NCBI GenBank assembly: GCA_002682825.1
Contig: NOKP01000002.1
Location: 5,376,309-5,440,308, forward strand
Length of the DNA: 64,000 nucleotides
Direction: 5' to 3'
Source: Neonectria sp. B-13
Lineage: Eukaryota > Ascomycota > Sordariomycetes > Hypocreales > Nectriaceae
Numbering within the stretch: position 1 is the stretch's first letter; each line of letters starts with the position of its first letter. The notes beneath the pieces are model-generated. The model ran no database searches, was not told the origin of the DNA, and was given only the letters and a program-made list of their open reading frames with translations. Shown piece by piece: positions 1-12,170 of this stretch. A program made the position numbers and the translations under genes.

Positions 1-831
1 CAACGCAGAAGGCTGGGAGCAAAGGTGGGATTTCTCATCACATGTACCTGGTACTTGGGCTACAGCGTCATGGTTGCTGGGCCGCGCCGCTGGTTACCTG
101 GGCCGCCGGTGGAATTAGCGGTGTCGGGTTGCCGGGTTAAAAGTCGCCGGTTCACTGGCGGCGCAGATTCACGTTGGGTAGTGGAGGTCTTAGGTACTTG
201 TGACGAAAAAATGCCCCTCCCCCCCGCTGACAAAATCAATCGCATCCCCTCTCCTCTCCCCCGCAGCCGGGCGGTGGTTGTTCCAGCTGTTGGGTTTTGG
301 TGTCGTCGTTCACTGTGACGACCACTGTGAAGGCCACTGTGAAGGCCACTGTGAAGGCCACTGTGAGCGGTGTTGTTACCTGGCGATGCCTCTAGGCGGA
401 GGCGGCGTCCCCTCCACTAAATCCGACCAGCTAAAGTGCACTGGGTCTTCCTTACCATTGGATATCTCCCCATCTCTCTTCGAACCTCTCTTCTCACTCA
501 CCTCACCACACCGACGTCGTCCGCTTTCCCATCCACCCTCTTTCTCCCTCTTCCCTCTCTCGCCGCCTGGCTCGTATCCTTTTTCGGATTCTTCACGACC
601 ACCACTGCAACCGCAACCGCGTCCTCTCTTCTCTTCCCGCCTCTCCCCCTCTATTTCCACTTGGTTAGACCGTGCGCTGCTGCTGCTGTCGTCCAGTCCC
701 TCGGCTGTCTCTTCTTCCCTGCCAGGCTGGGGCTCTTCTCTCTTGCTACAACTCCTCCCTCCCCCGCCTTGCCCGCCACCTCAAACCGCCCAACTTCTTC
801 ACAACGCTCCCCCGTGAGCCCGCCGTCCAGC
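1..831 (+). promoter_or_regulatory. Upstream region and 5' leader of exportin-1
   Basis: No gene is recognised. The stretch is very CT-rich from about 440 onward, as is usual for fungal 5' leaders, and it holds a 12-bp tandem repeat at 322-369. Open frames here are biased-composition frames without recognisable domains. The exportin-1 start codon follows at 832. Confidence 0.6.
322..369. repeat. 12-bp tandem repeat, four copies
   Basis: The unit CCACTGTGAAGG occurs three times exactly (322-357) and a fourth time with a changed end (358-369). It lies about 460 bp upstream of the exportin-1 start codon. It is a candidate length-variable minisatellite; no function is visible. Confidence 0.85.
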
Positions 832-3800
832 ATGGCTATCTCCATTGACGAGCTGGACGTTTTCGTCCGCTCCTTCTACGAGGGTCGCGGCGAGCAGGTA
901 TGTCCTCAGTTGCCCGCCTGGTCCTCTCGTTTTTTCAGCCTGGCCCCGCGCGCCAGGCTATGCACAAGATGCCCAGAACTGACCCGTCGCTGTTGTAGCA
1001 AAAAACCGCCCAAGCTGCACTCAACCAGGTACGAAGAACCCCACACGAACCCGGGTGCCCAAAGGACGACACCAACTGACTTTTTCTGCAGTTCAAGGAA
1101 GACCCGGATGCCTGGCTCATGGTCGACAAGATCCTCTCCGACGCGCAATACCCCCAGACCAAGTGTGCGTCTCTCCCCGCCTCCTCCTTGGCCCGCCCAC
1201 CCACCGGACCAAACACACGATAAAATAATGGCGTAGCTAACAATGTTCGACAGACTTGGGTCTGCAGGTTCTTGATAATGTCATCCTGACGAGGTGGAAG
1301 GTTCTCCCCCGGGAGCAGTGCCAGGGTTCGTTTCCCCCACCACCCCGAGGCCTTTGACTGATGCTGATTGTGTCGCCTCCAGGAATCCGAAACTTCATTG
1401 TCCAGTTTATCATTCAGTGCTCGAGCACCGAGGAATCGTTGCGCCAACAAAAGACACTGCTCAACAAGCTCAACCTCGTCCTCATTTCCGTCCTCAAGCA
1501 GGAGTGGCCACACAACTGGCCAACCTTCATCAACGAGATCATCTCCTCCTGCCACTCAAACCTATCCATCTGCGAGAACAACATGATCATTCTGCGCTTG
1601 CTCTCCGAGGAGGTCTTTGACTACTCCGCCGAGCAAATGACTTCCACCAAGACCCGCAACCTCAAGCAGACCATGTGCGCCGAGTTCTCCCAGATCTTCA
1701 ACCTCTGCCAGGAGGTCCTCAACACCGCCGACCAGCCCAGCCTCGTCAAGGCCACCCTCGAGACACTCCTTCGCTTCTGCAACTGGATCCCTCTGGGTTA
1801 TATTTTCGAGACCCCACTCATAGAGACTCTGCGAACCCGCTTCCTCCCCACCCCCGAGTTCCGGAACATCACTATGCAATGTCTCACTGAAATCGGCGGC
1901 CTACAGACTGGTGGCCCTGGCCAGCCTAACTCGTATGACGAGCAGCTCGTCAAGATGTTCACCGAGGTTCTCAGCACCATTGCTAACATCATTCCGGTCA
2001 CCCTGGACCTGAAGTCGACATACCCCAGCAGCAACTCGAGGGACCAGGAGTTTATCCAGAATTTGGCACTCTTCCTTTGCAACTTCTTTGGGATGCACCT
2101 GAATGTATGTCTTGCCTGTCTTTAAGCTGTATGACTTACAGAGCACTAACTGGAGTGACAGCTCATCGAGAACCTCCCCAACCGCGACTATCTCATCCAC
2201 GGACACTACTACCTCATCAGGATATCGCAGATCGACGACCGCGAAATCTTCAAGATTTGCCTAGACTACTGGCTCAAGCTGGTTCAGGAGCTCTACGAGG
2301 AGATGCAGCAGCTTCCCATAACCGACGTCAACCCCCTCATGGCCGTCAGTGGAGGTGTGTCCGGCAGCGGTGCCCCCAACCCGTCCCTTCTCATGAGCTA
2401 CCCTTTACGAAAGCACAAGTACAATGAGGTCCTGTCCAACTTGCGGGTAGTCATGATCGAGAAGATGGTTCGTCCCGAGGAGGTCTTGATTGTTGAGAAC
2501 GACGAGGGTGAAATTGTGCGAGAATTCGTCAAAGAGAGCGACACCGTGCAGCTTTACAAGACGATTCGAGAGTGCCTGGTTTACCTAACTCACTTGGATG
2601 TGGTCGATACCGAGAACATCATGACTGAGAAGCTGGCTCGACAGGTCGACGGAACCGAGTGGTCTTGGCACAACTGCAACGTCCTTTGCTGGGCCATCGG
2701 CTCTATTTCCCTGGCCATGAACGAGGAGACTGAGAAGAGGTTCCTTGTCACTGTCATTAAGGACCTCCTTGGACTGACAGAGATGAAGCGCGGAAAGGAC
2801 AACAAGGCTGTCGTCGCCAGTAACATCATGTACATTGTTGGCCAGTACCCCCGCTTCCTCAAGGCCCACTGGAAGTTCCTCAAGACGGTCGTCAACAAGC
2901 TGTTCGAGTTCATGCACGAATCTCATGAAGGTGTGCAGGACATGGCCTGCGACACGTTCATTAAGATTGCCCGACAGTGCAGAAGGCATTTCGTTGCCCT
3001 CCAGCCTAGTGAGCAGGAGCCCTTCATTGAGGAGATTGTCAGAAACATGGGTAAGATTACATGTGACTTGACTCCTCAACAGGTCCACACTTTCTATGAG
3101 GCTTGCGGTTACATGGTCGCGGCCCAGGGCAATAAGCACCAGCAGGAGAGGCTACTTTCCGACCTCATGGCAATCCCGAACGCCGCTTGGGATGAGATTA
3201 TCAAGCAGGCCACGATGAACCCTTCCATCCTGCAGGACTCGGAGACAATCAAGGTCATTGGCAACATCATGAAGACTAACGTGTCGGCTTGTTCGTCGGT
3301 GGGACCTTACTTCTACCCTCAAATTGGCCGCATTTACCACGACATGCTCCAGATGTACAATGCCACGAGCACTCTAATTTCCGACGCTGTTGCCCGGGAC
3401 GGAGAACTGGCCACTAAGATGCCCAAGGTCCGAGGTCTACGAACCATCAAGAAGGAGATTCTGAAGCTCATCGAGGTCTACGTCGACAAGGCGGAGGACC
3501 TTCAGGCTGTTCGCGCTCAGATGGTTCCTCCTCTTCTGGACTCGGTCCTCGTTGACTATAACCGCAACGTGCCCGGAGCTCGAGATGCCGAGGTCCTCAA
3601 GGCTTGCTCTACCATCATCACCAAGCTCTCTGTAAGAATCTCTCAAATTCTAGAAGCCTCGAGCACTCAGAAACATCTTGCTAACTGTCAGCTAGGCTTT
3701 GATGGAGGATCAAGTCCCTACCATTATGCAGAACGTGTTTGAGTGCACTCTGGAGATGATCAACAAGGACTTTTCCGAGTTCCCCGAACACCGAGTCGAG

Positions 3801-4612
3801 TTCTTTAACCTCCTGAGGGCTATTAACTTGCACTGCTTCCCTGGTAAGTTAAAGTGGCAGTTCATTGTATGCAGAGATGCTAACCAAATGCAACAGCTCT
3901 TCTCAAGTTGGACAACAACCAGTTCAAGTTTGTCATTGACTCATGTTCATGGGCTTTCAAGCACGATAACCGAGACGTTGAGGCCGCCGGCTTGAACATG
4001 TGCTTGGAGTTGGTCAACAACATCGCCGAAAAGACTGACGTGCAGACGGCCAACGCCTTCTTCCAGCGATTCTTCATCACCATTTTGCAAGATGTCTTCT
4101 TCGTCGTGACCGACAACGATCACAAAGCCGGTTTCAAGACCCAGTCCATGCTTTTGATGAAGCTTTTCTACTTCATCAACCCTGCTGATGGCTCCCAACC
4201 CAAGATCCAAGGTCCCATCTACACCCCCGAGCAAGCACAGGCTGGAACTAACAACCGGGAATTCCTGGCTAATTTTGTGGCTAATCTCCTACAAAACGCC
4301 TTCCCCAACCTGCAAGCGTACGTGATAATGAAGCATCCGAACCCGGAGGACGAGTGCTAACAAGCGAAATTTAGGTCTCAAATCACCATTTTTGTGGAGG
4401 GCCTTTTCACGCTCAACACTCAGTACGACAAGTTCCGCCTCAACATGCGTGACTTCCTCGTCTCTCTCAAGGAGTTCGCTGGCGACAACGCGGAGCTGTT
4501 CATTGTTGAGAAGGAGCAGCAAGAGCGGGATGCTAAGAATGCAGACATGGAGCGACGGCAGAAGGTCGGCGGTCTTCTGAAGCCTTCAGAGCTCGACGAT
4601 GAGGAGCTCTGA
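832..4612 (+). CDS. crm1: Exportin-1 (Crm1/Xpo1), nuclear export receptor
   Basis: Importin-beta-family karyopherin that carries leucine-rich NES cargo out of the nucleus with Ran-GTP. Nine exons are inferred: 832-897, 999-1028, 1092-1164, 1254-1325, 1383-2104, 2162-3631, 3696-3843, 3897-4317 and 4375-4612. Joined they give 1,079 aa, the normal family length. Phases match at every junction and each has GT..AG ends. Visible Crm1 hallmarks are the CRIME-region block [10 protein letters not shown], the acidic loop [12 protein letters not shown] (about residues 432-443), GTEWSW, and the NES-groove block [15 protein letters not shown]. The residue matching human Cys528 is Thr527 (codon 2777-2779). 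The first ATG opens a frame matching family N-termini. Identity is near certain; the small 5' exons are the least certain part. Confidence 0.96.
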
Positions 4613-6073
4613 CTGAACGAAGAATTTCGGGACGAATTCGCGCCTCGACGGGATATTGAGAGCCTGTCAGCTGCTGTCACAACTCCTGGGGATACCGACT
4701 TCACCAGTGATGGCTGGGAGTTTTACGATTTGTGAGCGTTGTTCTCCCACGAAGCTATCCAGGCAGGCCGCATCCCCAATCGTTGGACAGTTCCGTCCCC
4801 GGATCCTTCTTCCTCGATCGATTTCCTTCCTGTAATGATACCAAACCCCATAGAAGAGTCCTCGCCGCTCATCCCGGGGGTACGTCTCCTTTCCCCCTTT
4901 TTTACGGCCGTTCTTCCCAGCGCGAACTCCGCCCGGCCTCTTCTTCTGCCTCGTTCTATCTCTTTCGACATTTGATTGTTGAGCTGGCCGGGCCAGCCCA
5001 GCCGGCCCCTTGGAAGAGGTGAGTGGGACCAGGTCGATTTGATTGATGGATCCAGTTTTATGAATAAACCAAGAAAGAGAAGAGTACGATACATATGTTT
5101 TACACCACCAAAAAAAACGGCGAGGAACGACGGAGATGGACTGGACCGGGGCCAGGAGGGATCGATGTATGACGGGATGGAAAGTGGATGGCCAGCTAGC
5201 TGGACGAATGGATGACGGATGGATGAGTGAAATGAGGAGGTAGAGGGTTTAATCTAGGCGTCTCCAGATAACAAGAGACATGAGTCAAGAGCAGCGAAGA
5301 ATCCACATAGTAAGATTGAACAGGTCCATCAGGTCTACTTTGATTTTTGAGAAAGGTGCATGTGAGATTGTCAAGCCGTCGTTTCATAGACGCTGCGTAG
5401 TGGCCAAGACTTGAAACAAGGAGTGGCATATGCTGTAAAAAGATTGCTTACCCGCAACTTCGTTCGTCCGATGGCGATAGCTTACAAAGGACAGGACCAT
5501 GCGAAGCTGTCGTACAGAGCCTGTTGGGCTCACTACGCAGTCGGTCTTCTTAAATGGCCATCTAACTAGATACATTGCCAGTCATGGGCCATTTTCCTGA
5601 CCGCAATGTGGCTCATGTCTCCTTTCATCCTCTCGGTGTTCCTCGGCGCTCTCTGGAATCCCTGGCCTTCTCGTGGTTGCTTTTCCGTGCCTTTGGAGCA
5701 GCTTGGACATTGCTTCTTCACGTGCTCCAGCGTCCGTGAAGAACAGGGTCTCTCAGACAACTGCTTTTAACCGCTCGGCACGTTGAGCTGCCGCAACAAC
5801 ACTCCTGGATTGGTTGGCACCGGACTCTCCAGGGCTTCACGGGCGGTCAGGCATCGGTGTGGTGTGCAGGTCGAGTCTGCGAAGTGGTGGCTCCAGTCGG
5901 ATCTAATGCTGCGGCTTCACTGCGTGTTCTGTGTGATGGCGTGGCTTGAGTTCAGAGGAGCAGGTTTCGTGCACGGTCTGGGCGGCCATCTGCCGTATGC
6001 GGCGGTCCAGTCGTGTGGACAGTGTTTGTCAGGGTGGAGATTCTTGTCAATAGTCTGGGGCGTCAATTTCTCT
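4613..6073. other. 3' region of exportin-1 and tail-to-tail spacer
   Basis: The first several hundred bases after the exportin-1 stop are probably its 3' UTR. The rest separates it from the convergent Zn2Cys6 gene. I see no conserved domain, RNA gene or repeat; the open frames are short and lack protein-like features. Confidence 0.5.
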
Positions 6074-7507
6074 TCATCCCTGCTCAGTGTTTAGGACCTC
6101 CATGGGCCACCGCAATGGCTCTGACCAGAAACTCCCTAAGTAGTCGGCGATGAGGTGAATCACAGCCGCGCCAGCATCGCCGACGATCCACGAATTGCGA
6201 CATCGATGGAGCAAAACACCATAATAGGCCAGAACAAGCAGAGCTTCGGGCCGGTGTTTGCGCAGTGCGTCCACATACTCGGTCGTGAGCAGGACTGGTA
6301 GCGCAGTGACGGCGTGGATGTTGTCCTCAGGGGGCAGGCTGGCATGGACGTTGAAGGCCCACTGAACAGACTGACAGGCGCTCTTGCATGCGGCAACAGT
6401 GGCGGGTGCAAGATCCGAGCAATCAATGAGCCGCTCGAGCTCGGCGCACTCGATACCAAGATGGTCGGACTCTGAAGCGAGCCGGACGCTGACAATAAAG
6501 GGGCGGAGGCCAGACTCGAGGATAAGGTGGTAGGAATCGCTAATGACGGTGCGGACGCCGCGGTGTAGATGGGTGGACTCGATGAAGCGGTCGATGAAGG
6601 CGTGGTAGCTGCCGCGGTAGTAGGCCAACGTCTCGTAAAGCATGTTAATGCTAAGGAGCGAGGCGAAGAGGAAGCGTGGGATGACGAGCCTGTCGTTGTC
6701 TTGGTTGGCGGGGTCCTGGGTGTCACGATTGAACCACATCAAGGCGCGAGTCTGGAGCTCCGTGGCGTCGCGGCGATGGGCGTTGGAGTTTTCCGGCGAG
6801 TGCAGGGCCAGGTGGTCGGCAGCGAGGGCGAGGAGCTGGTCCATGGCGTAGGGGGCCTCTTGAGCCCACTCGACGGCGATGTTGATAGCGGCAGGCATGT
6901 AGTTGGTGGTGAGAAACATGGTGGTCTGCGCATGGTGGAAGAGGACGAGATGCTTTGCGGTGAAGCCGGGCTGGGGCGGCGAGTCTGGCATGGACGACGA
7001 GGGAGAGCCAGCAAAGAACTCGTTGAAGGAGGGCAGCGTGGGAGGAGTGACATCGTCCACGACGGGGAATCCACGTGGGCCATACGAGGAGGACGGGAGG
7101 AGGTATTGAGGCGGATAGAGGGCTCCGGGGCTGGAAGTACTGTCGGCAGGGCTCCGGGACGGGCTGTTGATGCTCGTGGCAGCCGGAGTGGTAGCTGAAG
7201 CTTGGTTCGGGGTCGGAGTCGAGGCCGGAGTCGGAGCGGAGGCGGAGGTGGAGGTGGAGGTGGAGTGTGGGAACGAACAATCGCGGTCACTGACCGAACA
7301 ATTGCTACACTTGGGACGGGTCTCATCACATTTAATGTGACGGCGTTTACATTCCCAGCAGCCATTGCGAGACTTGCGATGCGCGCGACGCAACTTGGCG
7401 GCATTGGTGGCACTGGAGCCAGGACGGGAGCCGGGATGGGATCCGGAGCCGGGACCGGGGCCGGGGCCGTCGAGTCTGGTCTCGGGGCCCGAGGGACGCG
7501 GGGACAT
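6074..7507 (-). CDS. Zn2Cys6 transcription factor
   Basis: Probable nuclear DNA-binding regulator of 477 aa in a single exon. Residues 50-77 hold a complete binuclear zinc cluster with spacing CX2CX6CX6CX2CX6C, including CWECKRRHIKC, preceded by a basic stretch KLRRAHRKSR. A Ser/Thr/Pro-rich linker follows. The C-terminal half is helical and resembles the Fungal_trans_2-type middle region of Upc2-like regulators, ending in a block around SFWSEPLRWPMEVL. The start at 7507 is the first in-frame ATG; the frame stays open upstream only through a TTG, so a further 5' exon cannot be excluded. The N-terminus is low-complexity Gly/Pro/Ser. Target genes cannot be told; no biosynthetic cluster adjoins it. 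The zinc cluster is certain, the subfamily is not. Confidence 0.88.
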   Translation of the reverse strand: MSPRPSGPETRLDGPGPGPGSGSHPGSRPGSSATNAAKLRRAHRKSRNGCWECKRRHIKCDETRPKCSNCSVSDRDCSFPHSTSTSTSASAPTPASTPTPNQASATTPAATSINSPSRSPADSTSSPGALYPPQYLLPSSSYGPRGFPVVDDVTPPTLPSFNEFFAGSPSSSMPDSPPQPGFTAKHLVLFHHAQTTMFLTTNYMPAAINIAVEWAQEAPYAMDQLLALAADHLALHSPENSNAHRRDATELQTRALMWFNRDTQDPANQDNDRLVIPRFLFASLLSINMLYETLAYYRGSYHAFIDRFIESTHLHRGVRTVISDSYHLILESGLRPFIVSVRLASESDHLGIECAELERLIDCSDLAPATVAACKSACQSVQWAFNVHASLPPEDNIHAVTALPVLLTTEYVDALRKHRPEALLVLAYYGVLLHRCRNSWIVGDAGAAVIHLIADYLGSFWSEPLRWPMEVLNTEQG

Positions 7508-10036
7508 GGCAGGGGTTTTCCGTCTCAGGCTCAGGGGAGGAAGGAGCGGGCTGCGCCTTCTGCTTTGGGCCGACTTTGCGTGGCGGCCTGGGGGACTCCG
7601 CAGTGCGCACGACAGCAAGCCCGCGGAAAGGTTGTGGTCAAGGAGGAGAGCAACGAAAAAGGCGGGCGGTCATGATCCTGGAAGGCGTCCGAGGCGACGG
7701 GCTCCTCTTACGCCGGCGATGACGGGATACGTCTCCGGGTTGCTTGTGGGAGCAGGAGTAAGTAGGAAATGAAAAAAGGAACAAGAGCAGGCGCGAGCAG
7801 CGGTGAACAGCAGGGTTGGTTGGTTTGAATTGTTGGATGATGTGGCCAAGTTGAGGTTGGGATTTGGGGGGAAGGGGAAGAAAAAGGCAATTGAGGGTTA
7901 GTCAGATGGGCCAACCTTGGGGACGGAAGGAGAGGCACTGGCTGGTACTTACCAACTTGCTCCCAGAACCCAGAACCCAGAACGGGTGCCTGGTGCGCAG
8001 TGCGCAGTGCGCGGTGCCCGTAGTCGGTTCGTGTTGGAATCATACAGGTAATTAACTTGGCAGGGAATGAACCGCGGCGTGGAGAATGGGATCAATGCGC
8101 CTCCAAATTCCCACTCCTTTCCCACAGTAAGCCGCTAGCTGATTGGCCGCGCCGTATGTGGCTCGGCAAGACGCCGGGCAGGGTGCCATTGTGGGCTCTC
8201 AAGCCCCGTAGTGGGGCTCCCGCTTAGTAGTAGGTAGCTGCTTAAGTTAGCTGCTAAAGCTCCTGTCTGCAGCCCGCTGCCCTCTGCCCTATCCAGAATT
8301 AGCAACTCATCCTGGCCCTGGCTGGTACTGGATCCATGTCTTGAATCTCGTCTCCACCTCCATCTCGAGAGCTATTCACAGACAGACAGACAGACAACCC
8401 ACTAAGCTACCAGTACCGATATTCGTACCGATATTCGTATCTTTCCCTCCGTAACTCTCCTCGTCCCTTTTCTCGGAATTGACTTTCACGCCATCCCATC
8501 CCGACTATGCACCGCCAACACGCTCTTGGCGTCGTACGTCACCCACCCCCTGGGCGGCCGAGCCTCCATCGCCTCGCACCATCTGCCCTTCACACGCCCG
8601 TTCGGGTTGTTTCCTCCACCAAAGTCAGATCTCAGTAATCAACCTTATTCACCCCTCGGGACTAGTCTGTACTGTTCCTGCACGAATAGCGCACCTCCCC
8701 GCTCCTCCATCTCCCATCCCAAACTTCCCGGATGTCGACATCTGCAACGGCGGCCGCGCGTCCCGTGGAAGCACCATCCACGTGTGCTTCGACGCATGTC
8801 CCCTGCGCTGCAACCCACCAGTATTGATAAACATCACTGATCGTCCTCCACAGTCCGGGCGGCCGGTCTCGTGTTCAAACATAGAACACCTTCGCCGTGG
8901 CTGCTACTGGCCAGATGCCAACGGGCGTCAGCCTTTGCACCGCCCGCTCGAATCTATCGCCATATTTCTGCAGCCTCCGAAGCCACTATCCCGCCACTAC
9001 TATTAAAATAGCACGAGGCCAGTCCACCGCCATGGCATAGAGCGTTTACATCGAAGTGACGCGTCAGCTGTCTCAGGAGTGGGTAAGAACATTGCTGATC
9101 GAAATTCTAGATCATTCACGGCGCCAAGCCATGAGCCAGCTCATGAGTTACTAAGACAAGGCAGATCTACATCTGACTGGTTGAATAGCACATATTAGTA
9201 AGGAACTCGTGAGTTGGTATCAGGTGCTGAAGACTTACACTCATAGTCTGTCCACAACAAGTGGGACCCGATCCTGGGCAGGGGACCTACTCACAGTAAG
9301 AATAGTACTAGTAAGAATGAGGAAAAGAATTGAACAAAGAAGAGATCAAAAACTATCACCAAAATATAATTCAAAGAGCATCAGAAAGCAAGTCGCCGGC
9401 GTTCTATCTGGCTTGTCTCCCAAGATGACCAGTACCCCTTCGACTGCATGTTCACTTCTACTCCAGATCTGTCCAGTTAGCAGAACCGGTATTGATGTTT
9501 CAATTCAGATCCGACTATGAACTTGATCTTTAGGAATCTTCAGTAGCTTTAAATACTATTCTATTTCACCTTCCAGAAAAACTCCCGGCATCTGCCCACA
9601 CATCTGACCAAGGAAATGCCAAGACAAACCACTCTCCAAGCGATCCCCGTCGTGGGTTGGGTGGTTCGGAACCGGCCGAGTACGCGTTTATCGGACTACA
9701 TCGGAATTTTCTGTCCTTTTCGGATCCGCTCTATACGCGTATACAAGACGGTCTCATCCCCAAACCTGGTTCATATTTACAGTGGACGGACGCACTTTTG
9801 CAACATGCAACCAAGGAGATTGCGTTTGTGATTGTGTCTGCATTATCGCCTGTTTCGGTGGGGATGTGCACGACAATCCTTCCATTTGGACCAGCAAAGA
9901 ATCCTGCAACGAGTCGCAGAGCGAATCATCTGTATTATAACAAATCGCGCGAAATTCGCCAACGTCGAACCCCGCGATACAAACATGCAAGACGTTCCCT
10001 AACATGACAACCAACTCAACGGGGGTATATTCCTGT
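7508..10036. other. Intergenic region upstream of the Zn2Cys6 gene
   Basis: It holds the promoter and leader of the leftward Zn2Cys6 gene (7508 to about 8500) with small repeats: GTGCGCA-type units near 7990-8020 and a perfect 12-bp duplication TACCGATATTCG at 8414-8437. Open frames at 8479-9006 look partly presequence-like but give no consistent gene model. From about 9000 to 10036 the sequence is A/T-richer and shows nothing codable. Confidence 0.4.
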
Positions 10037-12027
10037 CTAATCGTCGAATCCTTCAAACTCGTCGTCCTTCCTTTTCTTCGCCGCCTCCTTAGCCTCCTTG
10101 GCCGCCACCTTAGCTGCCTCCACAGCCTTTATCTTGTTTTGCTTTCTCACTTCCAGAATCAAGTCGTTGAGCTCCACATGCTCCGTCTTCTCGTTGTCCG
10201 TCATGGTCGACACTCTCTCTGCCTCACGCTTCTTGCGTCGCTTCTCCCGACGCTCAACCCTGTCGTCCTCTCTACCATGCTTGACGCTCCACGCCTCGTT
10301 GTTCTTCCGCTTGCGCTTGGAATCGTCCACTTTTTCGACCTTCTCTCCTGATTTTTCAGCCTCTAGGGCGACCTTCCTGGCCTGTTCTCGGGCTTTCTCC
10401 TTGTAAGCAAAGGTTTCCCAGTCTATCTCCTGGCCTAGCATCTTGTCGCCAGTCCAGAGCTTCAACTCGGGCATTCGAGGCATACGCAAGAGACCCCAGG
10501 CGTTTCCGAGATCAGTCCAATCGAGATCAGCGCCTCGGAAGATGGACGTCGCTTGGTGCGCGCCGTAACTGCGAGCCCAACTCACAAAGGCCTTCTGAGC
10601 TTTGTCATAGAGACCCCGGTCGTTGCGAACCAAGTCCCGGATCTTTTGGGTTGCCATAGTTGCCTCTTCTTCCGACACGGTGATCTCTGGCCTAATCAGG
10701 GGCGCGATTGGCGTTTTCCGGATTTCCAAAAATTTCACGTAGTCCTCCTCTCGTCCAGGATGTAGCATCACCACAGCCAGGCCTTTTCGACCAGCACGGC
10801 CAGCTCTGCCGCTTCGGTGGATGAAGACTTTAGGGTCTGAAGGGCAATCAATCTGCACAACGAGGTCGACTTGAGGAATATCTAGACCTCGCGCAGCTAA
10901 ATCTGTAGTCAAAAGGACTGTCGGGGAGACAGAGGTGAGGAACCGGCTGAAGTTCTTTTCGCGTACTTTAGCGGGGTGCTTGCCATGCAGGGGAACAAGG
11001 GCGTAACCTTCCGGCAAAAGCTGTGGGAGAACGTGTTGGAAATAGTCCACGGCAGCACAAGTGGAGAGAAAGATGATGCTCTTCTGGGGCTTCACAGGAA
11101 GATTCTCGAGGAGTTGCGCCAGGGCGGGGAGTTTTTGGCTTGCGGGCTTGACCAGATATGACATCTGCAGACTCGCGGGGGTTTTCCTGTCCTCGAGGAT
11201 ACCGCCATCCTTCATCTTGACTTTGACCTCAATCTTGACGGGATTCCTTAGACCGACCCGGATAATCTCGCCGACCGCTTCGCTGACACTGGCGCTGAAC
11301 AGTCCAGTTCGTCGCTGTTTGGGAAGATGTGATAGAATTTTCTGTAGATCCGGCTTGAAGCCCAGATCCAGGAGACGATCGGCTTCGTCGAGAATAAGAA
11401 CCTCGAATGAGGACTGTGGACAGTGGACATGCGGCGAGGACAGGAGCTCCACAAGCCGACCCGGAGACGAGATTATGACGTTGGGGCTGTGTCGCAGGAA
11501 GAAACTGAGGTCCTGGGCTGTCGTTGTGGTACCGCCGACCAGGAGCTGGGGAACAACGACCGCAGCGGTAGTGGCTGGGCGCCTCTCGTCACCCTTGAGG
11601 TGTGGTAGGATCTCGGCGGACGGTGCGTGGAATTGTAGGAGCGAGAGCAGAACAGTGTGGATCTGAGCGGCGAGCTCTCGGGTGGGAGAGACGATGATGG
11701 CGGCGACGTGGTTTTTCTTGGTGGGCTCGCTGAGGCGCAAGAGTCTTTGGACGAGAGGGATGAGGAAGGTGAGGGTCTTTCCGCTACCGGTGACGGCCTG
11801 AATACATTATATGGTTAGTTCCAGCTTTGCGGGTTGAGGGCAATTGGGCATACCTCGACAACAACGTCCTTGTTGGCCATGAAGTGCGGTATCGTTGCAG
11901 CTTGGACGGGCGTCATCTGGGCGAAGCCCATTGTCGAGACAGCGTCGAGAATCCATTCGGCGAGGGGAGGAGTAAGCGCATCCCAGGCGCGAGCACTGCG
12001 CTTCTTTTCGACCTTGGTCGAAGCCAT
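10037..12027 (-). CDS. spb4: ATP-dependent rRNA helicase Spb4 (DEAD-box)
   Basis: Nucleolar RNA helicase needed for 60S subunit assembly. Two exons: 11854-12027 and 10037-11797, joined across a 56-nt intron to give 644 aa. Motifs in order: Q-motif [14 protein letters not shown]; motif I AVTGSGKT, whose first residue begins exon 2; [17 protein letters not shown] box [12 protein letters not shown]; motif III as SAS rather than SAT; and motif [13 protein letters not shown]. The C-terminal extension is Lys/Arg/Glu-rich and ends in an acidic tail, as in Spb4. The N-terminus, with [20 protein letters not shown], separates it from Dbp and Has1 paralogues. Its promoter has CACGTGA (12164-12170) and an A/T-core RRPE-like site (12144-12153), fitting the ribosome-biogenesis regulon by inference. 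Confidence 0.95.
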
Positions 12028-12143
12028 TGCAAAAGAAGCTGCAGAAGAAAGAGAAAAGTAGTTAACAGTCGCTTGTCTCTACACTTTCTACCAAATTCTC
12101 TTGGAGGGGCGCTGTCTTGGAGTCGGTTGCGCGAAACATTTCT

Positions 12144-12170
12144 CAAAATTTTGATCTTATCGGCACGTGA
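12144..12170 (-). promoter_or_regulatory. RRPE-like and CACGTGA elements upstream of Spb4
   Basis: CAAAATTTTG at 12144-12153 and CACGTGA at 12164-12170 lie 117-143 bp upstream of the Spb4 start codon. The first resembles the A/T core of the yeast ribosomal RNA processing element, the second an E-box of the Cbf1/bHLH type. The assignment rests on similarity and position only. Confidence 0.4.

Noticed and set aside
6569..7198. 209-codon plus-strand frame
   Set aside because: It is the antisense shadow of the Zn2Cys6 gene.
8479..9006. Possible small mitochondrial protein gene (Arg/Ser/Leu-rich frames)
   Set aside because: Different frames look presequence-like in turn, but the only candidate intron is 33 nt, too short for a fungal intron, and no downstream domain exists.
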